From Mesorhizobium sp. AR07 (lineage in GTDB: Bacteria; Pseudomonadota; Alphaproteobacteria; Rhizobiales; Rhizobiaceae): DNA of 64,000 nt. Position numbers and translations under genes: made by a program. This document shows positions 26,716 to 35,192 of the stretch, piece after piece. The notes beneath the pieces are model-generated. The model was not told the origin of the DNA. It made no database searches and saw nothing but the letters and a program-made list of their open reading frames with translations. Each line of letters begins with the position of its first letter. Position 1 is the stretch's first letter. The stretch is from contig NZ_CP080525.1 of NCBI RefSeq assembly GCF_024746815.1, forward strand, positions 4,520,501 through 4,584,500, in the 5' to 3' direction.

Positions 26716-28203
26716 TCAAAGCGCGATCCAGGCGGTCTTCAGATCAACATATTTTTCCAGCGCGTGCAGCGACTTGTCGCGACCGAAGCCGGACTGCTTG
26801 ACGCCGCCGAGCGGCACGGTGATGTCGGCGCCGCCATAGGTGTTGACGTGGACGACGCCGGCATTGATGGCGCGCACCATGCGGTGGGCGGTGGAAAGGT
26901 TGGCGGTCCACACCGCCGAGGCGAGCCCGTAGACGGTCGAATTGGCAAGCCGCACCGCCTCCTCTTCGGTCTCGAAGCGCATGACGCCGAGCACCGGCCC
27001 GAACACCTCTTCGCGGGCTAGCTGCATCTCTTGCGTCACGTTTTCGAAGATCGTCGGCGCCATGTAGCTGCCGCCGGTCTCGGCGAGGATGCGTTCGCCG
27101 CCGGTGACCAGCCGGGCGCCTTCGACCGCCGCCCGGTCGACGAAGCCGAGATTCTTGTCCAGCTGCTCGGCGCTCGACACCGCGCCGATGTCGCTGGCGA
27201 GATCGAGCGGATCGCCGACCTTCAGCCGCTTGGTTGCCGAGAGAAGCTCGTCCATGAAGCGGTCATAGACCGACGCCTGGACGAGCAGGCGCGAGCCGGC
27301 GACGCAGACCTGGCCGGAATTGCGAAAGATGCCATTGGCTGAGACGACGGCCGCCTGTTTCAGGTCGGGGGCGTCGGCAAAGACGATGTTGGGCGATTTG
27401 CCGCCGAGTTCGAGGAAGACACGCTTCAGATTGGAGCGCGCGGAATAGTCGAGCAGCCGCCGGCCGACCGGCCCCGAACCGGTGAAGGCGATGGCATCGA
27501 CATCCATATGCAGGCCGAGCGCTTCACCAGTGACCGCGCCACGGCCGGTCACGACGTTGAGCACACCGGCGGGAAGCCCGGCTTCGCTCGCCAGTTCGGC
27601 CAGCCGCAGCAGGGTGAGCGAAGCGATCTCCGGCGGCTTGACGACCACGCAATTGCCGGCGGCGAGCGCCGGCGCGATCTTCCAGGCACCGATCATCAGC
27701 GGAAAATTCCACGGCACGATGACGCCGACGACGCCGAGCGGCTCCTTGTGGATCAGCCCGAGCACGTTCTCTGCCGTCGGCGCGATCTCGCCATAGATCT
27801 TGTCGATTGCCTCGGCATAGTAGCGGATGGTGCCTGCCGCCGAGAGCGGTTCGGCCTTGTAGGCCATGCCGATCTCGGTGCCGTTGTCGCGCACGCCGAG
27901 CACGGCCAGTTCGTCGGCATGCTTCTCGACCAGCTCCGCGAGCCTCGTCAGCACCTTCTTGCGAAAGGCAGGTGCTGAGCGCGACCACGATGCCTTGTCG
28001 AAGGCCTTGCGCGCCGACCTGACGGCACGGTCGATGTCGGCGGCATTGCCGTCGGCGATGCCGGCGAAGGGGCGGCCGTCGATCGGCGACGTCACCGTCA
28101 GGTTCTCGCCGCTCATGCCATCGGCCTGCACGCCATCGATGAACAGGCCCCGCGCGCCGATTTCCGTCTTGCGCAGCGTGTCGATGGCATTCTGGCTGAT
28201 CAT
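26716..28203 (-). CDS. NAD(P)-dependent aldehyde dehydrogenase (PuuC-like)
   Basis: 495-residue ALDH. Cofactor site IVPWNFPLMIGAWKIAPALA, IAFTGSGPVGRRLLDYSA, catalytic Glu in VFLELGGKSPNIVFADAPDL, catalytic Cys in NSGQVCVAGSRLLVQASVYD, and C-terminal GGVKQSGFGRDKSLHALEKY. It resembles the gamma-glutamyl-gamma-aminobutyraldehyde or betaine aldehyde dehydrogenase group. ATG 28203 overlaps the P450 stop (ATGA), so the P450 product or a coupled amino aldehyde is a likely substrate. It is the third gene of the leftward APC-P450-ALDH operon. Confidence 0.88.
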   Translation of the reverse strand: MISQNAIDTLRKTEIGARGLFIDGVQADGMSGENLTVTSPIDGRPFAGIADGNAADIDRAVRSARKAFDKASWSRSAPAFRKKVLTRLAELVEKHADELAVLGVRDNGTEIGMAYKAEPLSAAGTIRYYAEAIDKIYGEIAPTAENVLGLIHKEPLGVVGVIVPWNFPLMIGAWKIAPALAAGNCVVVKPPEIASLTLLRLAELASEAGLPAGVLNVVTGRGAVTGEALGLHMDVDAIAFTGSGPVGRRLLDYSARSNLKRVFLELGGKSPNIVFADAPDLKQAAVVSANGIFRNSGQVCVAGSRLLVQASVYDRFMDELLSATKRLKVGDPLDLASDIGAVSSAEQLDKNLGFVDRAAVEGARLVTGGERILAETGGSYMAPTIFENVTQEMQLAREEVFGPVLGVMRFETEEEAVRLANSTVYGLASAVWTANLSTAHRMVRAINAGVVHVNTYGGADITVPLGGVKQSGFGRDKSLHALEKYVDLKTAWIAL

Positions 28204-29393
28204 GAGTGGCTGACTCCCAGGGAAACATGCAATGTGGTTGGGGCGCGGAATTCCCAGCCGCGAAACACCGGCTCCTTGCCCGACACCAGGCCGAGATCGG
28301 GAAAGCGTTCGAGCAGCAGCCTTACCGCAAGGCACATCTGCTCGCGCGCGAAAAACCGGCCCGAACAGAAATGATGGCCAAAGCCGAAGGCGGCGTGGTT
28401 GCCTTCGTCGCGGTTGATGTCGAAACGGTCCGGATCGGCAAAGCGGCTCTCGTCGCGGCTGGCCGAGGAGACAAGCGCCGCGACTGGGGCGCCGGCCGGG
28501 ATCGTGGCGCCGCCAAGCTCGACCGCCCGCGTCGTCTGCCGCGTCTGCGTGCCGATCGGCGCCACCCAGCGCAAGCCCTCGTCGACGGCCTTCGGCACGA
28601 AGGTTTCCAGGTCGTCGAGGACCTGCCGCAATTGCCCGGGATGCGAAAGCAGGCCGGCGAGGATCGAGCCGGCGCCATGTCCGGGCTCCTGCATGCCGCC
28701 GAGCAGGATCACCTTGATGCTCGGCATCAGGAAGTCGATCGGGCGCGTTGTGCCTTCCGGCATGCCGTCATGCAGCATATGCGACAGCGCGGAATCATCG
28801 GGCGCGCCGACAAGTCTCTCCAGCGTCGGCAGGATAGCGTTGCCGACCTCGGCGCTGATCGCATCGGCGATTTCCTGCCGCTTCGGATCGTTCTCGAAAT
28901 TGATGGCGCCCTGGGCAAGGCCATAGAACCAGCGGCGCAGCGTCGGCATGTCGATGTCGGCAAGGCCGAGCGAGCGCGCAAGGCTGAGCGTCGACACCGG
29001 CTCGAAATAGTCGGCCATCAGCTCGGCGGCGCCCTGTTCGGCGATGCGGTCGAGATAGGGCTCGGCGATCGACCGCACGAGGTCGCCGGCATAGGCGGCG
29101 ACGGTGCGCGGCCGGTATTTCGGGTCGACACCCTGGCGCAGCTGTTTGTGTGTCTCGCCATCGGTGGTCAGGATGGTCGGCTTGCCGAAGGAGCGCTCGA
29201 CCGGCGATGAGCCGACGACGGCGGAAAAGATGTCGGGCGATTTCGCCACGCTCTCGACATCCTTCCAGCGGGTGACGAACCACAGATTGACCGCCGGCAC
29301 GAAAGCCACCGGCGCGCTGCGCCTGAGCTCGGCATAGATCGGGTACGGATCGGCTTCCAGCGCCTCGACGGTGATGTTCTCGGCAAAGCTCAA
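28200..29393 (-). CDS. cytochrome P450
   Basis: 397-residue soluble bacterial P450. Heme-binding loop AAFGFGHHFCSGRFFAREQM with the thiolate Cys near residue 343; ExxR in DEGLRWVAPIG; I helix reads VILLGGMQEPGHGAGSIL, where the usual acid-threonine pair is Glu-Pro, a notable change. A TTG start at 29393 is proposed because AAGGGAG lies eight bases upstream; GTG 29402 is an alternative but sits directly against that site. It lies between an APC permease and an ALDH gene, suggesting oxidation of an imported amine or amino-acid derivative. Redox partners are not encoded nearby. Confidence 0.87.
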   Translation of the reverse strand: MSFAENITVEALEADPYPIYAELRRSAPVAFVPAVNLWFVTRWKDVESVAKSPDIFSAVVGSSPVERSFGKPTILTTDGETHKQLRQGVDPKYRPRTVAAYAGDLVRSIAEPYLDRIAEQGAAELMADYFEPVSTLSLARSLGLADIDMPTLRRWFYGLAQGAINFENDPKRQEIADAISAEVGNAILPTLERLVGAPDDSALSHMLHDGMPEGTTRPIDFLMPSIKVILLGGMQEPGHGAGSILAGLLSHPGQLRQVLDDLETFVPKAVDEGLRWVAPIGTQTRQTTRAVELGGATIPAGAPVAALVSSASRDESRFADPDRFDINRDEGNHAAFGFGHHFCSGRFFAREQMCLAVRLLLERFPDLGLVSGKEPVFRGWEFRAPTTLHVSLGVSHS

Positions 29394-29417
29394 AGCCGCC
29401 ACTCCCTTGCGGTGTGA

Positions 29418-29438
29418 GGGGGCGGGCACCCCGCCCCC
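29418..29438 (-). promoter_or_regulatory. GC hairpin between APC permease and P450 genes
   Basis: GGGGGCGGG (29418-29426) and CCCGCCCCC (29430-29438) form a perfect 9-bp stem with a 3-base loop just upstream of the P450 ribosome site. No T tract is present on the minus strand; it may lower downstream expression. Confidence 0.5.
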
Positions 29439-29449
29439 TTCTGCTTCGC

Positions 29450-30898
29450 TCAATCTTTCAACGGCTGACCGAGGTTTTCGAAAGCGACCGGATCGCGGCT
29501 CTTCAGCGCGCTCGCCAGCAGCAGTCCGATCACAGCCGCAATCAGCACCAGTCCCGGCAGCAGCACGCCGAGGAAGCCGCTGGCGCCCGACAGGCCGCCG
29601 AAATTGATGACGATCAGATAGATGATGACGACGAAGGCGATGAAGGTCAGTCCGGGCAGGATGGTGGTCTTCAGTGCGTTTTCGTGGGCCGCCGGGTTGG
29701 CCCGGAAGTACATCACCACGGCCAGCGAAGCCACCGCCATCATGACGATGACGCCGAGCGTCGCGACATTGGTCAGCCACGAAAACAGCGCCAGCACCGG
29801 ATCGAGGCCGAGCGCGGCGAACAGCCCGACGACGATGGCCGCGAGCACGCTCTGGATGACCGAGGCGACATGCGGGCTCTGGTGCACGGAGTGCGTCACG
29901 CCGATCGTCTGCGGCAGAAGCTTTTCGCGGCCCGAGACATAGATGTAGCGGGCAACCGCATTGTGGAATGCCAGCACACCGGCAAACAGGCTCGACACGA
30001 ACAGGATGCTCATCGCATGCGACAGCATCGTTCCGGCGTAACGGTCGGACAGGCCGAACAGGAAGGTCGTCGGATCCTGCAGTCCCTGCAGCGTCGGCAG
30101 CAGCTTGTCGACACCGGCGCCGACCGCCATCAGCCATGCCGTGAGCATGTAGAAGACGCCGATCAGCAGGACGGAGAAATAGGTGGCGCGCGGAACCGTG
30201 ACCTCAGGATCGCGGGCTTCCTCGGCATAGATGGTCGTCGCCTCGAAACCGATGAAGGCGGCAAAGCAGAACAGGATGGCGATGGCCGGCGCGCCTGATG
30301 TGATTTGGCTCCAGCTGAACGGCGCCGCCGACAGGCCGCTATCGCCGCCGGTCTTGAGGATGGCGATGTCGAGGATCAGCACCACCAGATATTCGCACAG
30401 CACCAGCACCGTCAGGATCTTGGCCGACAGGTCGACCTGCCGGTAGCCGAGCACGGCGACCAGCGCGATGGCGATGAAACTCCACACCCACCAGGGCAAG
30501 TTGATGCCCCAGCCGGCGAACAGCCCGGCGGTCGCGGCGCCGAGCAGGCCCATGACGCCGATCTGCATGGCGTTGTAGGACAGAATGGCGATCAGCGCCG
30601 TGGCGCCGCCGGCTAGGCCGCCGAGCCCGCGCGCCGCATAGGCATAGAAGGCGCCGGCATTGCCGACATGGCGCGACATCGTCACATAGCCGACCGCGAA
30701 CAACAGCAGCAGGATGGTCACGATGAGATAAGTGCCGGCAAAGCCGGCGCCGTTGCCCATCAGCATGCCGAGCGGCGTGCCGCCGGCGACCGCCGTGAGC
30801 GGAGCCGCCGCCGAAATCACCATGAAGGTGATGGCGCCGACGCCAAGACTGTTCTTGCGCAGCCTGTTGGCTGGCGCCTGTTCCGAAACTGCTGACAT
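29450..30898 (-). CDS. APC-superfamily amino acid/amine permease
   Basis: 482-residue inner-membrane transporter with about twelve hydrophobic segments. The N-terminal GVGAITFMVISAAAPLTAVA and GGLGGLAGGATALIAILSY, and FIGFEATTIYAEEARDPEVT in the middle, are typical of the amino acid-polyamine-organocation family. The ATG at 30898 follows AGGAGGGA. It is the first gene of the leftward operon and is divergent from iclR, so it probably imports the substrate of this catabolic island. Specificity is unknown. Confidence 0.88.
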   Translation of the reverse strand: MSAVSEQAPANRLRKNSLGVGAITFMVISAAAPLTAVAGGTPLGMLMGNGAGFAGTYLIVTILLLLFAVGYVTMSRHVGNAGAFYAYAARGLGGLAGGATALIAILSYNAMQIGVMGLLGAATAGLFAGWGINLPWWVWSFIAIALVAVLGYRQVDLSAKILTVLVLCEYLVVLILDIAILKTGGDSGLSAAPFSWSQITSGAPAIAILFCFAAFIGFEATTIYAEEARDPEVTVPRATYFSVLLIGVFYMLTAWLMAVGAGVDKLLPTLQGLQDPTTFLFGLSDRYAGTMLSHAMSILFVSSLFAGVLAFHNAVARYIYVSGREKLLPQTIGVTHSVHQSPHVASVIQSVLAAIVVGLFAALGLDPVLALFSWLTNVATLGVIVMMAVASLAVVMYFRANPAAHENALKTTILPGLTFIAFVVIIYLIVINFGGLSGASGFLGVLLPGLVLIAAVIGLLLASALKSRDPVAFENLGQPLKD

Positions 30899-30963
30899 TG
30901 GTCCCTCCTGTTTGCAAACCGGATCAGTTTGCCGGCCAATCGGCCTGTCCCATGCGCTCTGGA

Positions 30964-31002
30964 TGCCGGTTCATTATTTGAACCCTTATTTTGAATATAG
31001 AC
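30964..31002. promoter_or_regulatory. AT-rich divergent control region with direct repeat
   Basis: Between the APC permease and iclR genes, TTATTTGAA and TTATTTTGAA occur in tandem separated by three C residues near 30973-30995. They lie in an otherwise GC-rich neighbourhood, at the expected place for an IclR-type operator. The assignment is inferred from position. Confidence 0.35.
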
Positions 31003-31065
31003 TTGCAAACAAAGCCGATGCCTGTCAAGTTAATTCACACGTTAAATGATTGCTGGGAGGCGAAA

Positions 31066-31836
31066 TTGGGTACGGTTGGCAAGGCGATTTCGCTGCTGGA
31101 GCTGTTCACCGTCGGCGAGCCCGAGCTCGGGCTCGCCGACCTGGCGCGCCGGTCGGGCTTCGACAAGGCGACGACGCGGCGGCTGCTGATCGCGCTGACC
31201 GGCCATGGCTTCGTCGAGCAGGATGCCGGCACGCGGCACTATCGCCTCGGCGCGGGTCTGTCGCGGCTGGCGCGCATCCGCGAGGCGCGCTTTCCCTTCC
31301 TGCAGACAGCGGTTCCCCTGGTGCGCGACCTCGCGAGTTCGACGGCCGAGACCGTGCATCTGTCGGAATTCGGCGTCGATATGCTGGTCACCGTCCATGT
31401 CGAGCATCCGGCCTGGGCAAACCGGGTCAACATCGATATCGGCCAGCTTCTGCCCTTGCACTCCACCGCATCCGGCGTCGCCTATCTGGCCTTCGCTCGC
31501 GACGAGACCGTCAAGGCGTGCCTGACGGGTTCCCTCAAGGCCTTCACGGCGCACACACTGATCGAGCCGGCCGCCATTTCCAGATCGATCGGCGAGACGC
31601 GCGACCGCGGCTATTCGATCTGCGATCAGGGTTTTGAGGCAGGCGTGATCAGCGTCGCGGCGGCAATCCGCGCGGCCGACGGCTTTGCACTCGGCACCAT
31701 CGCGGTCGCCGCGCCGAAGGCCAGGACGACGGCGGCTGATATCGCGGAGCGAGGGCTTGCGGCGATGGCCGCGGCACGGGAGATTTCGATGCGCCTCAAT
31801 GGCGACAACCTGCAAACCCTGAGGAGGCAGGCGTGA
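31066..31836 (+). CDS. IclR-family transcriptional regulator
   Basis: 256-residue regulator. The N-terminal winged helix is GKAISLLELFTVGEPELGLA with the recognition segment FDKATTRRLLIALTGHGFVE. The C-terminal IclR effector domain includes HSTASGVAYLAFARDE and RDRGYSICDQGFEAGVISVA. A TTG start at 31066 is chosen: GGGAGG lies five bases upstream and the HTH begins at once, whereas the frame to 30991 runs through the promoter. The stop overlaps the next gene start. It likely controls both arms of the island. Confidence 0.87.
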   Translation: MGTVGKAISLLELFTVGEPELGLADLARRSGFDKATTRRLLIALTGHGFVEQDAGTRHYRLGAGLSRLARIREARFPFLQTAVPLVRDLASSTAETVHLSEFGVDMLVTVHVEHPAWANRVNIDIGQLLPLHSTASGVAYLAFARDETVKACLTGSLKAFTAHTLIEPAAISRSIGETRDRGYSICDQGFEAGVISVAAAIRAADGFALGTIAVAAPKARTTAADIAERGLAAMAAAREISMRLNGDNLQTLRRQA

Positions 31837-33122
31837 TGTCTGCAAAGACGGCAACAGCGCCCCGCATCCTGGTCATTGGCACGGGCGACACCAAGGCCGA
31901 CGAGCTCCAGTTCATGAAGCAGTGCATCGAAGCGTCCGGCGGCAGCGCCGTGATGATGGATGTCAGCGTGCTCGGCGATCCGCCCTACAGCCCGGATCAC
32001 GACAAGCATGCCGTTGCGCGCGCCGTGGATGTGACGATCGCCGAGATCGTCTCGAGCGGCGACGAGAACACCGCCATGACGCTGATGGCCGGCGGCGCCG
32101 TGCAGCTGACGCGCAAGCTTCACCAAAGCGGCGAGATCGACGGCTTCATTGCCATCGGTGGCTCGATGGGAACCGATCTGGCGCTCGACGTGGCGCTTTG
32201 CCTGCCGCTCGGCGTGCCGAAATTCGTCGTCTCGACCATCGCCTATTCACACCTCATTCCGCCCGAGCGCGTCGCGCCCGACCTGATGATGATCCTGTGG
32301 GCGGGCGGGCTCTATGGTCTCAACAGCATCTGCAAGGCAGTCCTGTCGCAGGCCTGCGGCGCGGTCGTCGGCGCGGCGAAGATCATGCTGGCGTCGCGCG
32401 CGGCGGGGCAGGCCACGGGACCGACCATCGGCATGACCTCGCTCGGCGGCAGCTGCCTGCGCTACATGAAGACGCTGAAGCCGGCGCTGGAACGGCGCGG
32501 CTATGATGTCGCCGTCTTCCACACCACCGGAATGGGCGGCCGCGCCTTCGAATCAATTGCCGGACAAGGGCATTTCTGCGCGGTGTTCGACTTCAGCCTG
32601 CAGGAAATCACCAACCATCTCGCCGGCTCCGTCGTCAGTTCCGGCGCCGACCGGCTGGAAAATGCCGGCGCCCGCGGCATCCCGCAGATAGCGGCACCCG
32701 GCGCGGTCGACATGGTCGATCTGCCGACCTGGCAGGATTTGCCGGCCAAATTCGTGCAACGCCCGTTCCACGCCCACAATAGGCTGATCGGCTCGGTCAC
32801 CGTCGATGCCGACGATCGCCGCCAGGTCGCCAGAACCATCGCCGCCAAGCTGGGTGCGTCGAAGGGGCGCTCCGCTTTCATCCTGCCTGCCGGCGGCATC
32901 CAGGAATGGGACATGCAGGGCGAGCCGCTTTACGAGCCGGAGGCCCTCGCCGCCTTCGTCGACGAAATGCGCAAGGCCATGCCTGCCAGCGTGGAGTTCC
33001 ACGAGATCGACGCCCACATCAACAGCGACGACTTCGTCGGCAAAGCGCTCGAAATCTTCGACCGCTGGGTCGAGGAAGGCATTGTTCCGCGCGGTGTTCC
33101 AGCCAAGGGAGTGGCCGCGTGA
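31836..33122 (+). CDS. Tm-1-like ATP-binding domain protein (UPF0261)
   Basis: 428-residue protein of the Tm-1-like/UPF0261 family. Visible motifs: ILVIGTGDTKADELQFMKQC, FIAIGGSMGTDLALDVALCL, SHLIPPERVAPDLMMILWAG and ILPAGGIQEWDMQGEPLYEP. The plant homologue Tm-1 binds ATP; the bacterial biochemical role is not established. ATG 31836 has GAGGAGG nine bases upstream (GTG 31833 also possible). It is located between a regulator and a HAD hydrolase in a catabolic operon, so it probably takes part in that pathway. Confidence 0.85.
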   Translation: MSAKTATAPRILVIGTGDTKADELQFMKQCIEASGGSAVMMDVSVLGDPPYSPDHDKHAVARAVDVTIAEIVSSGDENTAMTLMAGGAVQLTRKLHQSGEIDGFIAIGGSMGTDLALDVALCLPLGVPKFVVSTIAYSHLIPPERVAPDLMMILWAGGLYGLNSICKAVLSQACGAVVGAAKIMLASRAAGQATGPTIGMTSLGGSCLRYMKTLKPALERRGYDVAVFHTTGMGGRAFESIAGQGHFCAVFDFSLQEITNHLAGSVVSSGADRLENAGARGIPQIAAPGAVDMVDLPTWQDLPAKFVQRPFHAHNRLIGSVTVDADDRRQVARTIAAKLGASKGRSAFILPAGGIQEWDMQGEPLYEPEALAAFVDEMRKAMPASVEFHEIDAHINSDDFVGKALEIFDRWVEEGIVPRGVPAKGVAA

Positions 33123-33787
33123 GCGCTGTTCCGGCCCAGGCGCTGGTCCTCGATTTCGGCGGCGTCGTCACCCGGACGCTGTTCGAGACGCATGCCTTGA
33201 CCGAACAGGCGCTCGGCCTCACCGAGGGAACGCTGCAATGGCGCGGGCCGTTCGATCCGGACAGCGACCCGCTGTGGTGTTCGATGCAGGCCAGCGAGAT
33301 CAGCGAGCGCGACTACTGGCGCACGCGTACTCGCGAAGTCGGCCGGCTCGTCGGCGAGGACTGGCAGGCGATGGAAACCTTCGTCCGGCGCGCGCGGGGC
33401 GCGGAGCCGGAAAAGGTGGTGCGACCCGAGGCCGACAATGCCATCCGCGCCGTCCATGCGGCCGGCTTTCGCCTGGCCATCCTGTCCAACGAGCTCGACC
33501 TGTTCTACGGCGCTGACTTCCGTCGGCGGCTGCCGCTGCTCGACCTGTTCGACGCAATCGTCGACGCCACCTATACCGGCATCCTCAAGCCCGACCCCCG
33601 CGCCTACGCCTTCGTCACCGAGGCGCTCGGCCTGCCTGCCGATGCTTGCGTCTTCGTCGACGACCAGCAGCGCAATGTCGATGGCGGCAGGGCAGCCGGC
33701 ATGCGCACGGTTCATTTCGACGTTGCCCGGCCAGCACTTTCCTATGCCGAAGCCCTCGGCCATTTCGACCTCGTCACAGCCGTCTGA
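33119..33787 (+). CDS. HAD-superfamily hydrolase
   Basis: 222-residue HAD phosphatase/dehalogenase-like protein. Motif I ALVLDFGGVVTRTLFET (here DFGG rather than DxD, as in several HAD subgroups), motif II FRLAILSNELD, motif III Lys in TGILKPDPRAYAFV and motif IV CVFVDDQQRNVDGG. A GTG start at 33119 overlaps the upstream stop (GTGA); AAGGGAG lies before it. Substrate unknown; the changed motif I leaves true phosphatase activity open. Confidence 0.8.
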   Translation: MSAVPAQALVLDFGGVVTRTLFETHALTEQALGLTEGTLQWRGPFDPDSDPLWCSMQASEISERDYWRTRTREVGRLVGEDWQAMETFVRRARGAEPEKVVRPEADNAIRAVHAAGFRLAILSNELDLFYGADFRRRLPLLDLFDAIVDATYTGILKPDPRAYAFVTEALGLPADACVFVDDQQRNVDGGRAAGMRTVHFDVARPALSYAEALGHFDLVTAV

Positions 33788-33807
33788 GACCATTTGCGGA
33801 GCCTGTC

Positions 33808-35157
33808 ATGCGCGACATCAATTTCCTCACCGAGACAAACGCCAAGCCGATCTGGCATCCGATGGCGCATCCGGCCGAGATGCGGGCCAACCCGCCGAAG
33901 ATCATCATGAAGGGCGAGGGCGTCACCGTCACCGACATCGACGGCAGAAGCGTGCTCGACGCCGTCGGCGGCCTGTGGAACGTCAATCTCGGCTACAGTT
34001 GCGACCCGATCAAAAAGGCGATCGCCGACCAGCTCGGCGCGCTGCCCTACTATTCCGGCTTTCGCGGCACCTCGACCGGACCGGCGATCGAGCTCGCCTA
34101 CGAACTCAGTGAATGGTTCGAGCCGGAGGGCATGGTGCGGACGTTCTTCACCTCGGGCGGTTCGGATTCGGTCGAAACGGCGCTGCGGCTGGCCCGGCAA
34201 TACTGGAAGATCCGCGGCCAGGGCGATCGAACCAAGTTCCTCGCCCTGAAGAAGGGCTATCACGGCACGCATTTCGGTGGCGCGTCGGTCAACGGCAACG
34301 CCAATTTCCGCCGCAACTACGAGCCGCTGCTGCCGGGCGTCTTCCACATCCCGGCGCCATGGACCTTCCGCAACCCGTTCGACGAGACCGATCCGGCGCG
34401 GCTGGCGAAACTCTGCGCCAAGGCGCTGGAGGACGAGATCGCCTTCCAGGGCGGCGACACCATCGCCGCCTTCATCATGGAGCCGGTTCTGGGTGCCGGC
34501 GGCGTCATCGTTCCGCATGAGAGCTTCATGCCGCTGGTGCGCGAAATCTGCGACCGCCACGAGATCCTGCTGATTGCCGACGAGGTGGTGACAGGCTTTG
34601 GCCGCTCGGGCGCCTGGTCGGGCTCGCGGCTGTGGGGTGTGAAGCCGGATTTCATGACCATCGCCAAGGCCATCACCTCGGGCTATTTCCCGCTCGGCGC
34701 CACCTTGATCGGCGCCAAAGTGGCCGACGTGTTCGAGGCCGACAAGACCAGCTTCGGCTCGATCGGCCATGGCTATACCTATTCCGGTCACCCGGTCGGC
34801 TGCGCCGCGGGGCTGGCGGCACTCGCCGAGACCAAGCGGCTTCGCCTGAACGAGAACGCGGCCGCGCGCGGGGTCGAACTCGCGACGGTGCTGGAAGGGC
34901 TGAAGGCCAGGCACGCTATCGTCGGCGATGTCAGGTACAAGGGCCTGATGGCGGCGCTGGAACTGGTTTCGGATCGCGCCACCAAGAAGCCTTCCGACAA
35001 GAAGACCATGGCCGTGGTTTCGGAGGCGGCCTATGAAGCCGGCGTCATGCTGCGCGTCTCCGGCAACAACATCATCCTGTCGCCGCCGCTGATCATCAGC
35101 GCCGCCGACGTCACCAGGATCGGCGAGGCGCTCGATGCAGGCCTGTCGAAGGTCTGA
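33808..35157 (+). CDS. class III (omega-amino acid) aminotransferase
   Basis: 449-residue PLP enzyme. VGGLWNVNLGYSCDPIKKAI and FTSGGSDSVETALRLARQYW bind the cofactor phosphate, LLIADEVVTGFGRSGAWSGS carries the Asp, and the Schiff-base Lys is in MTIAKAITSGYFPLGATLIG. It resembles omega-amino acid:pyruvate transaminases, which turn terminal amines into aldehydes. ATG 33808 is chosen over an in-frame extension overlapping the HAD gene. An aldehyde product could feed the ALDH of the opposite operon. Confidence 0.88.
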   Translation: MRDINFLTETNAKPIWHPMAHPAEMRANPPKIIMKGEGVTVTDIDGRSVLDAVGGLWNVNLGYSCDPIKKAIADQLGALPYYSGFRGTSTGPAIELAYELSEWFEPEGMVRTFFTSGGSDSVETALRLARQYWKIRGQGDRTKFLALKKGYHGTHFGGASVNGNANFRRNYEPLLPGVFHIPAPWTFRNPFDETDPARLAKLCAKALEDEIAFQGGDTIAAFIMEPVLGAGGVIVPHESFMPLVREICDRHEILLIADEVVTGFGRSGAWSGSRLWGVKPDFMTIAKAITSGYFPLGATLIGAKVADVFEADKTSFGSIGHGYTYSGHPVGCAAGLAALAETKRLRLNENAAARGVELATVLEGLKARHAIVGDVRYKGLMAALELVSDRATKKPSDKKTMAVVSEAAYEAGVMLRVSGNNIILSPPLIISAADVTRIGEALDAGLSKV

Positions 35158-35192
35158 CGAGCAAGCTGTCATAATGGAGTTTCGGTACGAAG

